Positions 8,022 through 17,700 of a stretch of DNA of 64,000 nucleotides are shown here, one piece after another. Position 1 is the first letter of the stretch, and every line of letters begins with the position of its first letter. The stretch spans positions 79,795 through 143,794 of the forward strand of contig JAFLUM010000004.1 of assembly GCA_022508805.1 (NCBI GenBank). Direction: 5' to 3'. Under the pieces are notes generated by a model that saw only the letters and a list, made by a program, of their open reading frames with translations, made no database searches and had not been told where the DNA came from. This DNA comes from Oscillospiraceae bacterium. Its GTDB lineage: Bacteria > Bacillota > Clostridia > Oscillospirales > Acutalibacteraceae. Both the position numbers and the translations under genes were made by a program.

Positions 8022-8600
8022 ATGAAAAAAGCAGTTGTAATGCTGTTGAGTTTTCTGATTATCGGAACGTGCGCTTCCTGTGCAAAGGAGAACACGCTTT
8101 TTGACAGAATTTGCACGGCAGACGAAGCTTTGAAAGCGTCAAAGAAAGATTCGATAGTGGTTTTTGAGGACTTAAAATGCACCTCCGGAGATGAAATTTG
8201 GAACAAATTCTACGAAACCGTCAGCAGAGGTGAATCGGCATCGGTTTTTTGCGCGCATTATTATACGCTTAATAAAGACAGTGTGAGTAAGGAGCTGTAT
8301 GAAGTCGAAAAGGACCTGTACCCGATGCTGTTTTTCTATACGTTAGAGTACGATGGGGATACATTCACGGTCACAGTCAGGCAGAGCACGGAAAAAGAGA
8401 CCGAATATGAGGAACAATTCAAGTATCTTATGCACTATACGGGCGATGCACCCGTATTGGCAAAATATGCATCGTATGATGATTATGTGCTTGTGGACGA
8501 CCCGACAGTCACACGGGAAGAAATAATGGCGGGAATTGTCAGCTCTCAGCCCGGCGTAGGCGCAAAGCACTGTTTTGTATATAAGAACACTTTTGATTAA
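8022..8600 (+). CDS. predicted lipoprotein in the BlaI/M56 cassette
   Basis: 192 residues. The N-terminus MKKAVVMLLSFLII followed by the lipobox TCASC gives a lipoprotein signal with the lipidated Cys near residue 20. The mature domain is soluble and rich in Asp, Glu and Tyr, with no family I recognise. The start at 8022 has GAAAGGGGC just upstream and lies 13 bases after the M56 gene, so it should be in the same operon. A surface lipoprotein next to a sensorless M56 protease is a candidate signal-input partner or an output gene; the sequence does not decide. Confidence 0.7.
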   Translation: MKKAVVMLLSFLIIGTCASCAKENTLFDRICTADEALKASKKDSIVVFEDLKCTSGDEIWNKFYETVSRGESASVFCAHYYTLNKDSVSKELYEVEKDLYPMLFFYTLEYDGDTFTVTVRQSTEKETEYEEQFKYLMHYTGDAPVLAKYASYDDYVLVDDPTVTREEIMAGIVSSQPGVGAKHCFVYKNTFD

Positions 8601-8612
8601 GGAGGATCAACA

Positions 8613-9578
8613 ATGAACAAGAAAAATTTCCGTAGGTTTTATATTTTCTCGCTGATAGGCGTTGTTATTGTATCTGCTTATCCCATATATATGGGCGTTA
8701 AGGTCATTGCGGAAATGGTGAAAAACGGTGCTGTTCCGATTGAAAGCTATCCGAAGTATGTCATACCTTACACGCCGATCGCAATAACGCTTATTTTGGG
8801 CGTGATGCTGATTCCCCTGTTTCAACGGCTGTCTGAAAAACTGAGTTTTCTTTTCGGAGCGGTTTTTTCAATTGGAATTTTTTTCGTTGCCGAAAGACTG
8901 ATGGAGACAAAAATACTTGTACTGGCACAGGAAGCCGTTTTCCTTGAAAGCTGGCAGATGGGACTGTGCTATGTTCCGCCCGAACAGTTTGAGACCCGAA
9001 CGTGGGAAGCAGTTGACGTTTTACTGGGAGGCTACAGTCCTGCATTTAAGCTCCACTTTTATCTGATTTCGGTGGTTCTTATAATATCCTTGCTCAACTG
9101 CTTTTACGGCTTTGCCAAAATGATACGTTACGAAAATTACAAGAGGAAAAAGGCGCTGATACTTCAAAGTATTACAAGTCTTGCCTTTCTCGGAATGTGC
9201 ATATGGGCTTGCTTTACGTCCTTTTACCGCACGGGTGAGCTCACCGTTTCCGCTGTATCGGCAGTGTTGATGGCGGTATTCTTTGCTTTGCTCGGTGTTA
9301 CTATGGGTATTTTGGTCGGCTCATTTACACTGGGAAAGAAAAGCACGCTGTCGATACTGTTGCCGACAGCCATATCGGTTTTAACAACGCTCGCAATGTA
9401 CATAGGTGAAATGATACTCTTGAGCGGTAACTTATACCGCTTTGGAGAGGGCTTCTTTTTCAACGGACTCACAGGGCTTGTTCTTGCACCTGCCGATTTG
9501 CTTATCATACTCATTTCAGGCGTTGTTACGGCTTTTATATGTAAGACAGTAAATCGGAGCAAATCATCGGTAAAATAG
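8613..9578 (+). CDS. polytopic membrane protein of unknown function in the BlaI/M56 cassette
   Basis: 321 residues with about eight predicted membrane helices and one larger outward or inward loop (about residues 110-145, with CYVPPEQFETRTWEAV). I recognise no transporter motif, ATP-binding site or catalytic pattern. It starts 12 bases after the lipoprotein stop with a GGAGG ribosome-binding site and is the last gene of the cassette. Given the layout it may be the regulated effector, for instance a membrane-stress or export component, but this is inference from position only. Confidence 0.65.
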   Translation: MNKKNFRRFYIFSLIGVVIVSAYPIYMGVKVIAEMVKNGAVPIESYPKYVIPYTPIAITLILGVMLIPLFQRLSEKLSFLFGAVFSIGIFFVAERLMETKILVLAQEAVFLESWQMGLCYVPPEQFETRTWEAVDVLLGGYSPAFKLHFYLISVVLIISLLNCFYGFAKMIRYENYKRKKALILQSITSLAFLGMCIWACFTSFYRTGELTVSAVSAVLMAVFFALLGVTMGILVGSFTLGKKSTLSILLPTAISVLTTLAMYIGEMILLSGNLYRFGEGFFFNGLTGLVLAPADLLIILISGVVTAFICKTVNRSKSSVK

Positions 9579-9600
9579 AAGGATTTATGATTTCCGCATA

Positions 9601-9629
9601 TTGAAATCCCGCATAATGTCGTATATAAT
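9601..9629 (+). promoter_or_regulatory. promoter of the YitT-type gene
   Basis: TTGAAA (9601-9606), 17 bases, TATAAT (9624-9629), 33 bases before the ATG at 9662. Confidence 0.75.
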
Positions 9630-9661
9630 TATATTATACTGAAAAAATATGTGGGGTTTTT

Positions 9662-10534
9662 ATGAGAAAAATTATTAAATTTCTTAAAACAGACGGTCGG
9701 GATGTTGCCGTTAATCTTGTCGGCTGTGTTATTGTGGGTATCAGCTTTTCGTTTTTTACATATCCAAACAACATAGTCTCCGGCGGACTTACGGGTATAT
9801 CGCAAATAATAAATCTGCTTACAGGTTCCCCCGTAGGTATACTTATTATTGTGATGAATATACCTCTGTTTGCAGTCGCGTGGAAAAAGTTCGGACTGCG
9901 GTTTATTATCTATTCTCTTATCGGTATGGTCGGCTCCAGCGTGGCGATAGATCTTTTTAATCTGCTTAATATTTCGCTTACCGACGATATTCTTTTGGCG
10001 GCAGTATACGGCGGTCTTTTAAGAGGACTGGGATACGGGCTTATATTCACCTCCGGCGGCACCAGCGGCGGAACGGATATTGTTTCCCGTATGTTGCGCC
10101 GAAAATATGCCTTTATTCCGTTGGGCACTATCGGTCTTGTGCTTGACGTTATAGTTGTTGCGGCCTTTGCTATCATTTTCAAAAGAATGGATGCGGCAAT
10201 GTATACCATCATCACAATATTTGTTGCTTCGCGTATGATAAATCTGTTGCTCTACGGCACGGCAAACTCAAGTATTTGCTACATTATCACCACCTCGCCG
10301 CACGATATTGCAAATCAAATCAGTAAAAGTCTTCGTCGCGGAGCAACGCTCTTAAAGGGTGAAGGCGCATACAGCGGTGATGAGCGCGACGTGGTGCTGT
10401 GCGCCGTAAAGCGGCATCAGATCCCCACACTGAAAAGAGTCGTTTCAAGTATTGATAAAAATGCATTTGTTATTGTCACTCAGTCCCATGAGGTGTTCGG
10501 GCAGAACTTCCAGAACATAGAGAAAATTGATTGA
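9662..10534 (+). CDS. YitT-family membrane protein
   Basis: 290 residues with the two-part layout of the YitT family: an N-terminal membrane domain of five to six helices (with YPNNIVSGGLTGISQI and the Gly-rich TSGGTSGGTDIVSR loop) and a C-terminal soluble DUF2179 domain of about 80 residues (from about 205). The family is widespread in Firmicutes in several copies per genome; its transport or signalling role is not settled. The length is normal. GTGGGG serves as ribosome-binding site after its own promoter, and a hairpin follows at 10547, so it is a single-gene unit. Confidence 0.9.
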   Translation: MRKIIKFLKTDGRDVAVNLVGCVIVGISFSFFTYPNNIVSGGLTGISQIINLLTGSPVGILIIVMNIPLFAVAWKKFGLRFIIYSLIGMVGSSVAIDLFNLLNISLTDDILLAAVYGGLLRGLGYGLIFTSGGTSGGTDIVSRMLRRKYAFIPLGTIGLVLDVIVVAAFAIIFKRMDAAMYTIITIFVASRMINLLLYGTANSSICYIITTSPHDIANQISKSLRRGATLLKGEGAYSGDERDVVLCAVKRHQIPTLKRVVSSIDKNAFVIVTQSHEVFGQNFQNIEKID

Positions 10535-10546
10535 TAAACTGACAAC

Positions 10547-10570
10547 GCGGCAGGGAAAACCCCTTGCCGC
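10547..10570 (+). terminator. hairpin after the YitT-type gene
   Basis: GCGGCAGGG (10547-10555) pairs with CCCTTGCCGC (10561-10570), with one bulged base. The T tail is poor (CTAAATTTATT), so termination is likely but weaker than at the other sites. Confidence 0.6.
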
Positions 10571-10591
10571 CTAAATTTATTGTAATATTGC

Positions 10592-10620
10592 TTGATAATT
10601 TGTAGATATTGGAGTACAAT
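10592..10620 (+). promoter_or_regulatory. promoter of the TSCPD gene
   Basis: TTGATA (10592-10597), 17 bases, TACAAT (10615-10620). The leader then runs about 83 bases to the ATG at 10710. Confidence 0.65.
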
Positions 10621-10649
10621 TTATTTTTGTAAAATAAATTTAGATAAAC

Positions 10650-10686
10650 TCTTGTTTGCAATTTAGGAATGATATCTGCAACAAGA
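10650..10686 (+). promoter_or_regulatory. stem-loop in the TSCPD leader
   Basis: TCTTGTTTGCA (10650-10660) pairs with TGCAACAAGA (10677-10686) with one bulged T. No T run follows, so it is not a terminator. It may affect mRNA stability or translation. Confidence 0.4.
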
Positions 10687-10709
10687 AATAATTAGGGAGC
10701 TGTTATAAT

Positions 10710-10970
10710 ATGGATTACACCTACAAAACAAAAGGCACATGCTCAATGGAAATCACTTTTCACATAGACGGTGACGTTATCACCGATGTAAAATTTCTCG
10801 GCGGATGTAACGGAAATCTTAAAGCCATCGGAAAGCTCGTTGAAGGCTTGACTGTAGATGAAATTGAAAACAAGCTGAAGGGTAACACCTGCGGACTCCG
10901 TCCCACCTCCTGCGCCGATCAGCTTGCTATTGCTGTAAGAGAAGCGTATGAGGCACAAAAAACTGCATAA
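10710..10970 (+). CDS. TSCPD-domain protein (TIGR03905 type)
   Basis: 86 residues, the whole protein being one TSCPD domain. This domain also occurs as a C-terminal part of some class II ribonucleotide reductases, where it may bind metal or a nucleotide effector. Conserved cysteines are visible in GTCSMEI, GGCNGNLKAIG and NTCGLRPTSCADQL. Free-standing copies are common in Clostridia and have no proven role. The gene has its own promoter and ends at a strong terminator at 11003, so it is monocistronic. The length matches the family. Confidence 0.85.
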   Translation: MDYTYKTKGTCSMEITFHIDGDVITDVKFLGGCNGNLKAIGKLVEGLTVDEIENKLKGNTCGLRPTSCADQLAIAVREAYEAQKTA

Positions 10971-11002
10971 TAAATGCCTCGCCGATAAACAGAATATTTT
11001 GC

Positions 11003-11033
11003 AACCGCTTTACAATGAGTAAGGCGGTTTTTT
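11003..11033 (+). terminator. terminator of the TSCPD gene
   Basis: An 11-bp stem (11003-11013 with 11019-11029, one T-G pair), loop AATGA and a T tail running to 11033. Confidence 0.9.
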
Positions 11034-11101
11034 ATTGAAAATTTGCTGTTTTTTTGGTAACATACATAATTGAAATTTGATTATTTTAAGGCGGTGTAAA
11101 T

Positions 11102-11635
11102 ATGCTTTATTATACCGAATACCCTTCCCCTGTCGGGCTTATCACCGTTGCCGCTGACGGAGAAAATATTGTGGGCGTGTGGATAGAAGGTCAAAGGTAT
11201 TATACGGATACTCCCCAAAAAACGCCTGCATTAAAAGAAAACACTGCGGTTTTAAGAGAAGCCGCAGCTTGGCTTGACAGATATTTCGCCGGTGAAAAGC
11301 CGTCACCGTACGAATTACCGCTTGCCCCTGCAGGAAATGAGTTCCGAAAAGCCGTGTGGAAACGATTGTGTGAGATACCGTACGGTGAAGTGACCTCATA
11401 CAAAGCGATAGCCCAAAAGGTTGCCGCCGATTTGGGTAAGGAAAGAATGTCGGCGCAGGCGGTAGGCGGTGCAGTGGGACACAATCCCATATCAATAATT
11501 ATCCCCTGCCACAGAGTTGTGGGAGCGAACGGTAATTTAACAGGTTACGGCGGCGGAATGGACAGAAAAATACAGCTTTTAACATTTGAAAACGTAGATA
11601 TGTCGGCTCTTTACAGACCTAAAGATAAAGCATAA
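11102..11635 (+). CDS. ogt: methylated-DNA-protein cysteine methyltransferase
   Basis: 177 residues. It takes alkyl groups from O6-alkylguanine (and O4-alkylthymine) onto its own cysteine in a one-use reaction. The active-site segment IIPCHRVVG is intact with the acceptor Cys at 136, and the DNA-binding helix region (FRKAVWKRLCEIPYGEVTSY) precedes it. There is no Ada N-terminal domain, so it is the stand-alone Ogt/MGMT form. GGCGG lies before the ATG. No alkA or other repair gene is adjacent, and its promoter is not clear by eye. Confidence 0.95.
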   Translation: MLYYTEYPSPVGLITVAADGENIVGVWIEGQRYYTDTPQKTPALKENTAVLREAAAWLDRYFAGEKPSPYELPLAPAGNEFRKAVWKRLCEIPYGEVTSYKAIAQKVAADLGKERMSAQAVGGAVGHNPISIIIPCHRVVGANGNLTGYGGGMDRKIQLLTFENVDMSALYRPKDKA

Positions 11636-11673
11636 TATTTTGTAAAAAAAATTCGAAAATCCTGTTATCTTAC

Positions 11674-11702
11674 TTGAAATTGAAAATAGAATTGTGTATA
11701 CT
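11674..11702 (+). promoter_or_regulatory. promoter of the AI-2E-type permease gene
   Basis: TTGAAA (11674-11679), 17 bases, TATACT (11697-11702). A leader of about 60 bases leads to the ATG at 11768. Confidence 0.75.
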
Positions 11703-11767
11703 ATATATTGGTAATATTTTTGATAATATTTCAAAATATAAGCAATATATGGGTATTAGGAGGAAAT

Positions 11768-12979
11768 ATGGACTTATCAAAAAAGAATGTGAAAAAAATC
11801 CTCGGAATAATCACCTTTGCAGTCGTCCTTTTCTCGGCTTCGCAAAATTTATCGGCTGTTGCTTCCTTTTTTGCGTGGATATTAAAAATAGTCTCACCGA
11901 TTATTGTGGGGCTTTGTTTGGCATTTATACTTAACGTGCTCATGCGCGTTTTGGAGACGAAGGTGTTTTTCTTCATGGCAAACAGCTCCCGACCCTCCGT
12001 GCGCAAAGCACTGCGCCCCATAAGTCTTATTTTGACAGTAATCATCGCTTTGGGCATTTTAGCGCTTTTAATGCTTTTGATCATACCGCAGCTTACCGCC
12101 TCGGCGGGAATACTTATAAACAAGTTCCCATCATACTGCAACACCTTGGCGGATTGGATAGACGGATTTACCGACCGTTTTGGAATAGATGTGAACTTGC
12201 AGTTTTTGCGCAATCCGAAAATCGATTGGCAAAGATTTGCCGATACTGCCCAAAGCTTCTTTTCCATTGAAGGTAAAAACGATATATTGAGTACCACCGT
12301 TGGGGTGACCTCCTCGCTGGTTTCGGGCGTTACCAGCTTTTTGCTGGGCTCGGTCATTGCGGTCTATGTTCTTGCCGAGAAAGAAAAAATCGGCAGATTT
12401 GTGCAAAAAATCGCCGAAGCCACTCTTCCGAAACGTGTATATGGCAAAACACGTGAGATATGCACGGTTGCATCCAACTCCTTCTCAAGCTTTATTACAG
12501 GGCAGTTCACCGATGCGGCGCTGCTTGCCACAATGTGCTTTATCGGTATGTCAATTTTCAGATTCCCGAGCGCAGCAGTAGTGTCGGTGATCATAGGGGC
12601 AAGTGCGATCATTCCGGTTATCGGGCCCATAATCGGCGAAGCCATCAGCTTTTTAATAATTTTTATGGACAGTCCCTTAAAGGCGCTCCTGTTCTTAGTT
12701 TTCATACTTGTATTACAGACCGTGGACAACAATTTAATTTATCCGCGTATTGTAGGCAAAAGCGTGGGGCTCCCCGGTCTTTTGGTGCTTATCGCGGTGA
12801 TAGTGGGCGGAAATATCGGCGGAATACTTGGAGTTTTACTCGGTGTTCCGACAGCGTCTGCAATATATGCGCTGATTCTGAATTGGCTCAACAGGCAAAA
12901 TGAGCCTACTGCCGTAACGGACAAGCCGTCAGAAGAAAATGCCGAAGACGACACCGACGGCAAGACTTCGGAAAACTGA
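11768..12979 (+). CDS. AI-2E family (PerM-type) membrane transporter
   Basis: 403 residues with eight predicted helices in the AI-2E/PerM arrangement: two N-terminal helices, a soluble middle segment (about 120-190), then a dense C-terminal helical block with the characteristic VDNNLIYPRIVGKSVGLPGL. Members export small molecules or ions (AI-2, Na+/H+ in some); the substrate here is unknown. The ATG at 11768 is preferred because TAGGAGGAAAT lies directly upstream. The C-terminal tail is acidic (about 25 residues of Glu/Asp/Thr) and should be cytoplasmic. Confidence 0.88.
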   Translation: MDLSKKNVKKILGIITFAVVLFSASQNLSAVASFFAWILKIVSPIIVGLCLAFILNVLMRVLETKVFFFMANSSRPSVRKALRPISLILTVIIALGILALLMLLIIPQLTASAGILINKFPSYCNTLADWIDGFTDRFGIDVNLQFLRNPKIDWQRFADTAQSFFSIEGKNDILSTTVGVTSSLVSGVTSFLLGSVIAVYVLAEKEKIGRFVQKIAEATLPKRVYGKTREICTVASNSFSSFITGQFTDAALLATMCFIGMSIFRFPSAAVVSVIIGASAIIPVIGPIIGEAISFLIIFMDSPLKALLFLVFILVLQTVDNNLIYPRIVGKSVGLPGLLVLIAVIVGGNIGGILGVLLGVPTASAIYALILNWLNRQNEPTAVTDKPSEENAEDDTDGKTSEN

Positions 12980-13022
12980 TTTTGATTATTTATTAAATGT
13001 ATTTTTTTGTGAGGAGTAGAGT

Positions 13023-14507
13023 ATGGGTAAAATAGGCTTTGATAACGATATGTATCTTCGTATGCAGTCAGATCATATCAAGGAGAGGATCAGTAAATTC
13101 GGTGGCAAGCTTTATCTTGAATTCGGAGGAAAAATTTTTGACGATTATCACGCGTCAAGAGTTCTTCCCGGCTTTAAGCCTGACAGTAAGATGAATATGC
13201 TGTTACAGCTTAAGGACGATGCAGAGATAATTATTGCCATCTGTGCCAAGGATATTGAGAAAAATAAGATACGCGGCGACATAGGTATTACATATGACCT
13301 TGACGTTCTGCGTCTTATTGACGTTTATCACAGCTTCGGGCTCACGGTCGGCGGTGTTGTGCTTACGCAGTATGCCAATCAGCCTGCCGCGATCGTTTTT
13401 GAGCAGAAGTTAAAATCTTTAGGTATAAAGGTCTACCGTCATTACCCCATCGACAATTATCCTACCGACGTAAAGCTTATTGTAAGCGAAAATGGCTACG
13501 GTAAGAATGATTATATCGAGACCTCCCATTCTCTTGTCGTTATCACCGCTCCCGGTCCCGGCAGCGGAAAGATGGCTGTGTGTCTTTCACAGCTTTACCA
13601 CGAGCATCAGCGCGGAATAAAGGCAGGGTATGCTAAATTTGAGACATTCCCCATATGGAATTTGCCCCTCAAGCACCCTGTGAATCTCGCCTACGAGGCG
13701 GCGACCGCCGATCTTAATGACATTAATATGATCGACCCGTTCCATCTTGAAGCCTACGGTAAAACAACGGTAAACTACAACAGAGATGTGGAGATTTTCC
13801 CCGTACTCAACACTATTTTCGAGCGTATTTACGGTCAGTCGCCCTATAAATCGCCCACGGATATGGGTGTTAATATGGCAGGCAACTGCATTTTTGACAA
13901 CGAGGCTGTTTGCCACGCGTCAAAGATGGAGGTTATTCGCCGTTACTGCAATTATCTTGTTGAGCAGAAGAACAACAAGAACGTTTCGGATGAGCTTTAT
14001 AAAATTGAGCTTATTATGAAACAGCTTGATATTACCACTGACGACAGGGCGGTCATAGCGGCATCCTTGGAGCTTTCGAACGACACAGACTCCCCTGTTA
14101 CCGCTATTGAGCTTAACGACGGACGGATAATCACGGGAAAATCTTCGGAGCTTCTCAGTGCATCTTCGGCGGTGCTTTTAAACGCGCTCAAAGCGCTGGC
14201 GAACATAAGTAACGACACACTGCTTCTTACGCCTACGGTTATTGAGCCTATTCAAGAACTTAAATCAGCACGGCTTAATGAGCGTGACATCAGTTTGCAC
14301 CCCGACGAAATACTTATAGCTCTTTCTATTTGCGCAACTATGAATCCTCTTGCACAAAAGGCGCTGGATGCCATTGAGTATCTTAGAGGCAGCGATGCAC
14401 ATTCGACAGTAGTTCTTTCCGACGCCGACCGTCAGGTTTTCCGCAAGCTCGGAATAACCGCTACGTTTGAGCCATACAAAAACAACGATAATCTTTACTA
14501 CAACTGA
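13023..14507 (+). CDS. DUF1846 domain protein
   Basis: 494 residues, the full length of the DUF1846 family, found in many anaerobic Firmicutes as a large conserved cytosolic protein of unproven function. The N-terminus ([20 protein letters not shown]) and the segment [20 protein letters not shown] are typical; the latter looks like a nucleotide-binding loop (GPGSGK) near residue 182. A GAGGAG ribosome-binding site precedes the ATG. The pyrG start lies 17 bases after the stop, so the two are likely co-transcribed, which may hint at nucleotide metabolism. Confidence 0.85.
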   Translation: MGKIGFDNDMYLRMQSDHIKERISKFGGKLYLEFGGKIFDDYHASRVLPGFKPDSKMNMLLQLKDDAEIIIAICAKDIEKNKIRGDIGITYDLDVLRLIDVYHSFGLTVGGVVLTQYANQPAAIVFEQKLKSLGIKVYRHYPIDNYPTDVKLIVSENGYGKNDYIETSHSLVVITAPGPGSGKMAVCLSQLYHEHQRGIKAGYAKFETFPIWNLPLKHPVNLAYEAATADLNDINMIDPFHLEAYGKTTVNYNRDVEIFPVLNTIFERIYGQSPYKSPTDMGVNMAGNCIFDNEAVCHASKMEVIRRYCNYLVEQKNNKNVSDELYKIELIMKQLDITTDDRAVIAASLELSNDTDSPVTAIELNDGRIITGKSSELLSASSAVLLNALKALANISNDTLLLTPTVIEPIQELKSARLNERDISLHPDEILIALSICATMNPLAQKALDAIEYLRGSDAHSTVVLSDADRQVFRKLGITATFEPYKNNDNLYYN

Positions 14508-14524
14508 TACTGGAGTTGATCTTT

Positions 14525-16129
14525 ATGGCAACAAAGTTCATATTCGTCACGGGCGGAGTCGTCTCCGGCTTAGGTAAGGGAATTACGGCGGCATCGCTGG
14601 GCAGACTGCTTAAAGACAGAGGCAAGAAGGTAACGGTAATAAAGCTTGACCCTTATCTCAATATTGATCCCGGCACCATGAACCCCATACAGCACGGTGA
14701 GGTATTCGTTACCGATGACGGTGCTGAAACAGACCTTGATCTGGGTCATTATGAGCGTTTTATTGACGAAAAGCTGACTAAAAACAGTTCCTGCACATCT
14801 GGCAGCGTATATAACACAGTTCTCACTAACGAGAGAAAGGGAGTTTACGGCGGACAGACCATTCAGGTAATTCCGCATATCACTAACGAGATAAAAAGAA
14901 GGATCGCCCTCAACGCCGTAAGCGGAATCGACGTGGTGCTTGTTGAGATAGGCGGAACTGTGGGTGACATTGAAAGTCAACCGTTCCTTGAGGCTATCAG
15001 ACAGTTTGCACAGGAAAGACCTGGAGACTGTATGTTTATACACGTTACTCTTGTCCCCTATCTCGGTGCGTCGATGGAGCTTAAAACAAAGCCCACCCAG
15101 CACAGTGTTAAGGAGCTTTTGGGTATAGGCATTAAACCTGATATAATTGTGCTGAGAACAGAGCATCACATTGACGACGGAATCAAGAACAAAATTGCAC
15201 TGTTCTGCAATGTTCCCGCAAGCCACGTTATTGAAAATATTGATATGCCCACGCTATATGAGATACCTATGGCTCTTGAGAACGAGGGTCTTGCCGATAT
15301 AGTTATAGATACTTTGGGACTTACCTGCGGAAAGCCCGATCACTCCGACTGGCTTAAGATGACTGAGGCAAATAAGAACCTCAAAAAGAGCGTAAATATC
15401 GCCCTTGTGGGCAAATATGTTGAGCTGCACGATTCGTATCTCAGCGTGAATGAGGCTCTCAAGCACGGCGGACTTGACCACGACACAAAGGTCGAGATCG
15501 ACTGGGTAGATTCCGAAACACTTACAGAGGAAAATATCGGTGAACGTCTCGGCTCGGCAGACGGAATACTCGTTCCCGGCGGATTTGGCACAAGAGGTAT
15601 CGAGGGCAAAATTTTAGCCGCGAAATACGCGAGAGAAAACAAAGTCCCTTATTTGGGAATCTGTTTAGGACTGCAAATAGCGGTAATTGAATTTGCACGG
15701 GATGTTCTTGGACTTAAAGATGCCAACACAACTGAAATTGATCCGAATACGGATAATCCCGTCATTTTCCTTATGCCCGATCAGTATTCTGTCACGGATA
15801 TGGGCGGAACTATGAGACTCGGACAATACCCCTGCATGCTCGACGAGACATCAAAGGTCTTTAAGGCATACGGAAAACAGCTTATTACCGAACGCCACCG
15901 CCACCGCTATGAATTCAACAACGATTACCGTGAGCGTATGGAGGAAAACGGTATGCACATCTGCGGCGTTTCCCCCGATAAATATATTGTTGAGATGGTG
16001 GAGCTTAAAGATCATCCGTGGTTCGTGGCGACACAGGCTCACCCAGAATTCAACTCACGCCCCACAAGACCTCACCCGCTGTTTTCAGGTCTTATAGGTG
16101 CGGCAGTCGAATATAAAGAAAATAAATAG
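14525..16129 (+). CDS. pyrG: CTP synthase
   Basis: 534 residues. It aminates UTP to CTP with glutamine and ATP. The N-terminal amidoligase domain begins [16 protein letters not shown] with the P-loop, and the C-terminal class I glutaminase domain has the nucleophile in YLGICLGLQ and the His/Glu end in THPEF-like [10 protein letters not shown]. The length is normal and all catalytic segments are present. The ATG at 14525 follows TGGAG; a TTG nine bases earlier is less likely. The downstream glycosidase gene starts 9 bases after the stop. Confidence 0.97.
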   Translation: MATKFIFVTGGVVSGLGKGITAASLGRLLKDRGKKVTVIKLDPYLNIDPGTMNPIQHGEVFVTDDGAETDLDLGHYERFIDEKLTKNSSCTSGSVYNTVLTNERKGVYGGQTIQVIPHITNEIKRRIALNAVSGIDVVLVEIGGTVGDIESQPFLEAIRQFAQERPGDCMFIHVTLVPYLGASMELKTKPTQHSVKELLGIGIKPDIIVLRTEHHIDDGIKNKIALFCNVPASHVIENIDMPTLYEIPMALENEGLADIVIDTLGLTCGKPDHSDWLKMTEANKNLKKSVNIALVGKYVELHDSYLSVNEALKHGGLDHDTKVEIDWVDSETLTEENIGERLGSADGILVPGGFGTRGIEGKILAAKYARENKVPYLGICLGLQIAVIEFARDVLGLKDANTTEIDPNTDNPVIFLMPDQYSVTDMGGTMRLGQYPCMLDETSKVFKAYGKQLITERHRHRYEFNNDYRERMEENGMHICGVSPDKYIVEMVELKDHPWFVATQAHPEFNSRPTRPHPLFSGLIGAAVEYKENK

Positions 16130-16138
16130 AGGCACAGT

Positions 16139-17506
16139 ATGACGGTCAACTTAACAAATCCCGCTGAGATGCAAATATTAAAGGGTTGGGGCACATCTGC
16201 CTGTTGGTGGAGCCAATACTGCCGTGACCCAAAAACCGCCGAGGAGATAGCCGAGCTTTTATACGGCAAAACGGGGCTCGGGCTTAGTATTTACCGTTAC
16301 AATGTAGGCGGCGGCACGGACAAAGACAACTGCCGTGTCACAAACCCGTGGAGAAATACCGAAAGTCTTTATGTCTTTGACAGGGAAAGTGAGAGCGGTG
16401 AATACGATTTTTCACTTGATCAAAGTGCCCGGAATATGATGAAGCTCTGCCTTAGTAAAGGAAACATAGACACGCTGATTTTATTTGCAAATTCTCCCCA
16501 TTTTTCCCAAACCTCAACGGGTCAGGCATCGGGCAGTCTGCTTTACCACACCTGCAACCTGCCGAAGGCAAATTACAGAAAATTTGCACAGTATTTTCTC
16601 GATGTAACACAGCATTTTATTGACGAGGGATTGCCCGTAAAATATATAAGTCCCATAAACGAGCCTCAATGGAAATGGGGCGGCTCATACGTTTGGCAGG
16701 AGGGCTGCCACTATGAGATAGACGAGTTTATGGAGGTTTATCACATATTCGCCGAGGAAATTATTAAAAGGAATATGGATGTGAAGCTCTACGGTCCCGA
16801 AAGCGGAGAAATGGGCGGACTGACCGCCGATTACCTTGATGCTCTTACAAAAGATGAAACAGTTATGAGCGTTATGCCCGTATTCGCTTATCATTCATAT
16901 CACGTTGACGATGATCCGACGGCAAGGGTAAGCTTTAAGAACGGGATAGTCAAAAAACACCCTGAGCTGCGGTTCGATATGAGCGAATGGTGCGAGCTAC
17001 CCAATAAAAGCCACACGAAGAATTTCAAGGGAGCACTTATCACCGCAAGGATTATCGGTCAGGACCTTATCTACGGCGGCGCAGAGAGCTGGACGTCGTG
17101 GGTAGCAGTAAATCAGATCTCAGTTAAAGAGGACGGCAACGATTATTCCGACGGGCTTCTTTCCGCAAACAACGATTTCAGCGAATGGTATATTGCCAAA
17201 CGGTTTTACGGCTTTGCTCATTTCACAAAATATATTCCCGTAGGCTCCGTGTGCCTTGACAACGGATTTTTCCCCGATGAGAGTAATAAACTAAATATAT
17301 TTTCATTTAAAACTCCTGAAAACCGTACTGTGACGGTGATTGTAAACGAAGGTGAAAAAACAGAGGTTACTTTTGACGGAAATTTTGCCAAAATGACCGT
17401 AATAGAGTCCTGCGATGAATATCAGCTGAAAACGGTTTATGACGGGGAATTTAAAAATAAAATTAAGGCTAATGCAAACAGTATTTTAACGGTAATTTGC
17501 AAATAA
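16139..17506 (+). CDS. GH30-like glycoside hydrolase, cytosolic
   Basis: 455 residues of the GH30-type (beta/alpha)8 plus beta-sandwich O-glycosyl hydrolase group. The probable acid/base is E175 in SPINEPQWKW, and the probable nucleophile is E283 in RFDMSEWCEL, both in the usual strand-end positions of clan A enzymes. The N-terminus (MTVNLTNPAEMQILKGWGTS) has no signal peptide or cell-wall anchor, so it should act inside the cell on imported oligosaccharides, perhaps galactan-type; substrate assignment is inference. The start lies 9 bases after pyrG and AGAGG precedes it, so it probably shares the pyrG transcript. A terminator follows at 17541. Confidence 0.8.
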   Translation: MTVNLTNPAEMQILKGWGTSACWWSQYCRDPKTAEEIAELLYGKTGLGLSIYRYNVGGGTDKDNCRVTNPWRNTESLYVFDRESESGEYDFSLDQSARNMMKLCLSKGNIDTLILFANSPHFSQTSTGQASGSLLYHTCNLPKANYRKFAQYFLDVTQHFIDEGLPVKYISPINEPQWKWGGSYVWQEGCHYEIDEFMEVYHIFAEEIIKRNMDVKLYGPESGEMGGLTADYLDALTKDETVMSVMPVFAYHSYHVDDDPTARVSFKNGIVKKHPELRFDMSEWCELPNKSHTKNFKGALITARIIGQDLIYGGAESWTSWVAVNQISVKEDGNDYSDGLLSANNDFSEWYIAKRFYGFAHFTKYIPVGSVCLDNGFFPDESNKLNIFSFKTPENRTVTVIVNEGEKTEVTFDGNFAKMTVIESCDEYQLKTVYDGEFKNKIKANANSILTVICK

Positions 17507-17540
17507 AAAATAAGAGCCTGATGCTGTTTGTTATTCTATA

Positions 17541-17570
17541 AAAAAAGGGGCTTTTAAAGTCCCTTTTTTT
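17541..17570 (+). terminator. terminator after the GH30-like gene
   Basis: AAAAAAGGG (17541-17549) pairs with CCCTTTTTT (17561-17569), and the loop itself contains CTTTTAAAG. The T run 17564-17570 supports rightward termination of the pyrG-glycosidase transcript. Confidence 0.8.
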
Positions 17571-17646
17571 ATGTATTTTATAACTGGTATCCGCAAAACA
17601 TTGTATTATATTTATCGGAACAAGATGAGCCTTAAACGGTAGGCGG

Positions 17647-17688
17647 TTAGCCCTTTGATTATCAGATGGCATTAGCCCTCTTTAATTA
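17647..17688 (+). repeat. pair of direct repeats before the small ORF
   Basis: TTAGCCCTTTGATTA (17647-17661) and TTAGCCCTCTTTAATTA (17672-17688). The second copy is part of an imperfect hairpin (GCATTAGCCC with GGGGGTGATGC) that contains the Shine-Dalgarno sequence of the ORF at 17701. Confidence 0.55.
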
Positions 17689-17700
17689 GGGGGTGATGCT

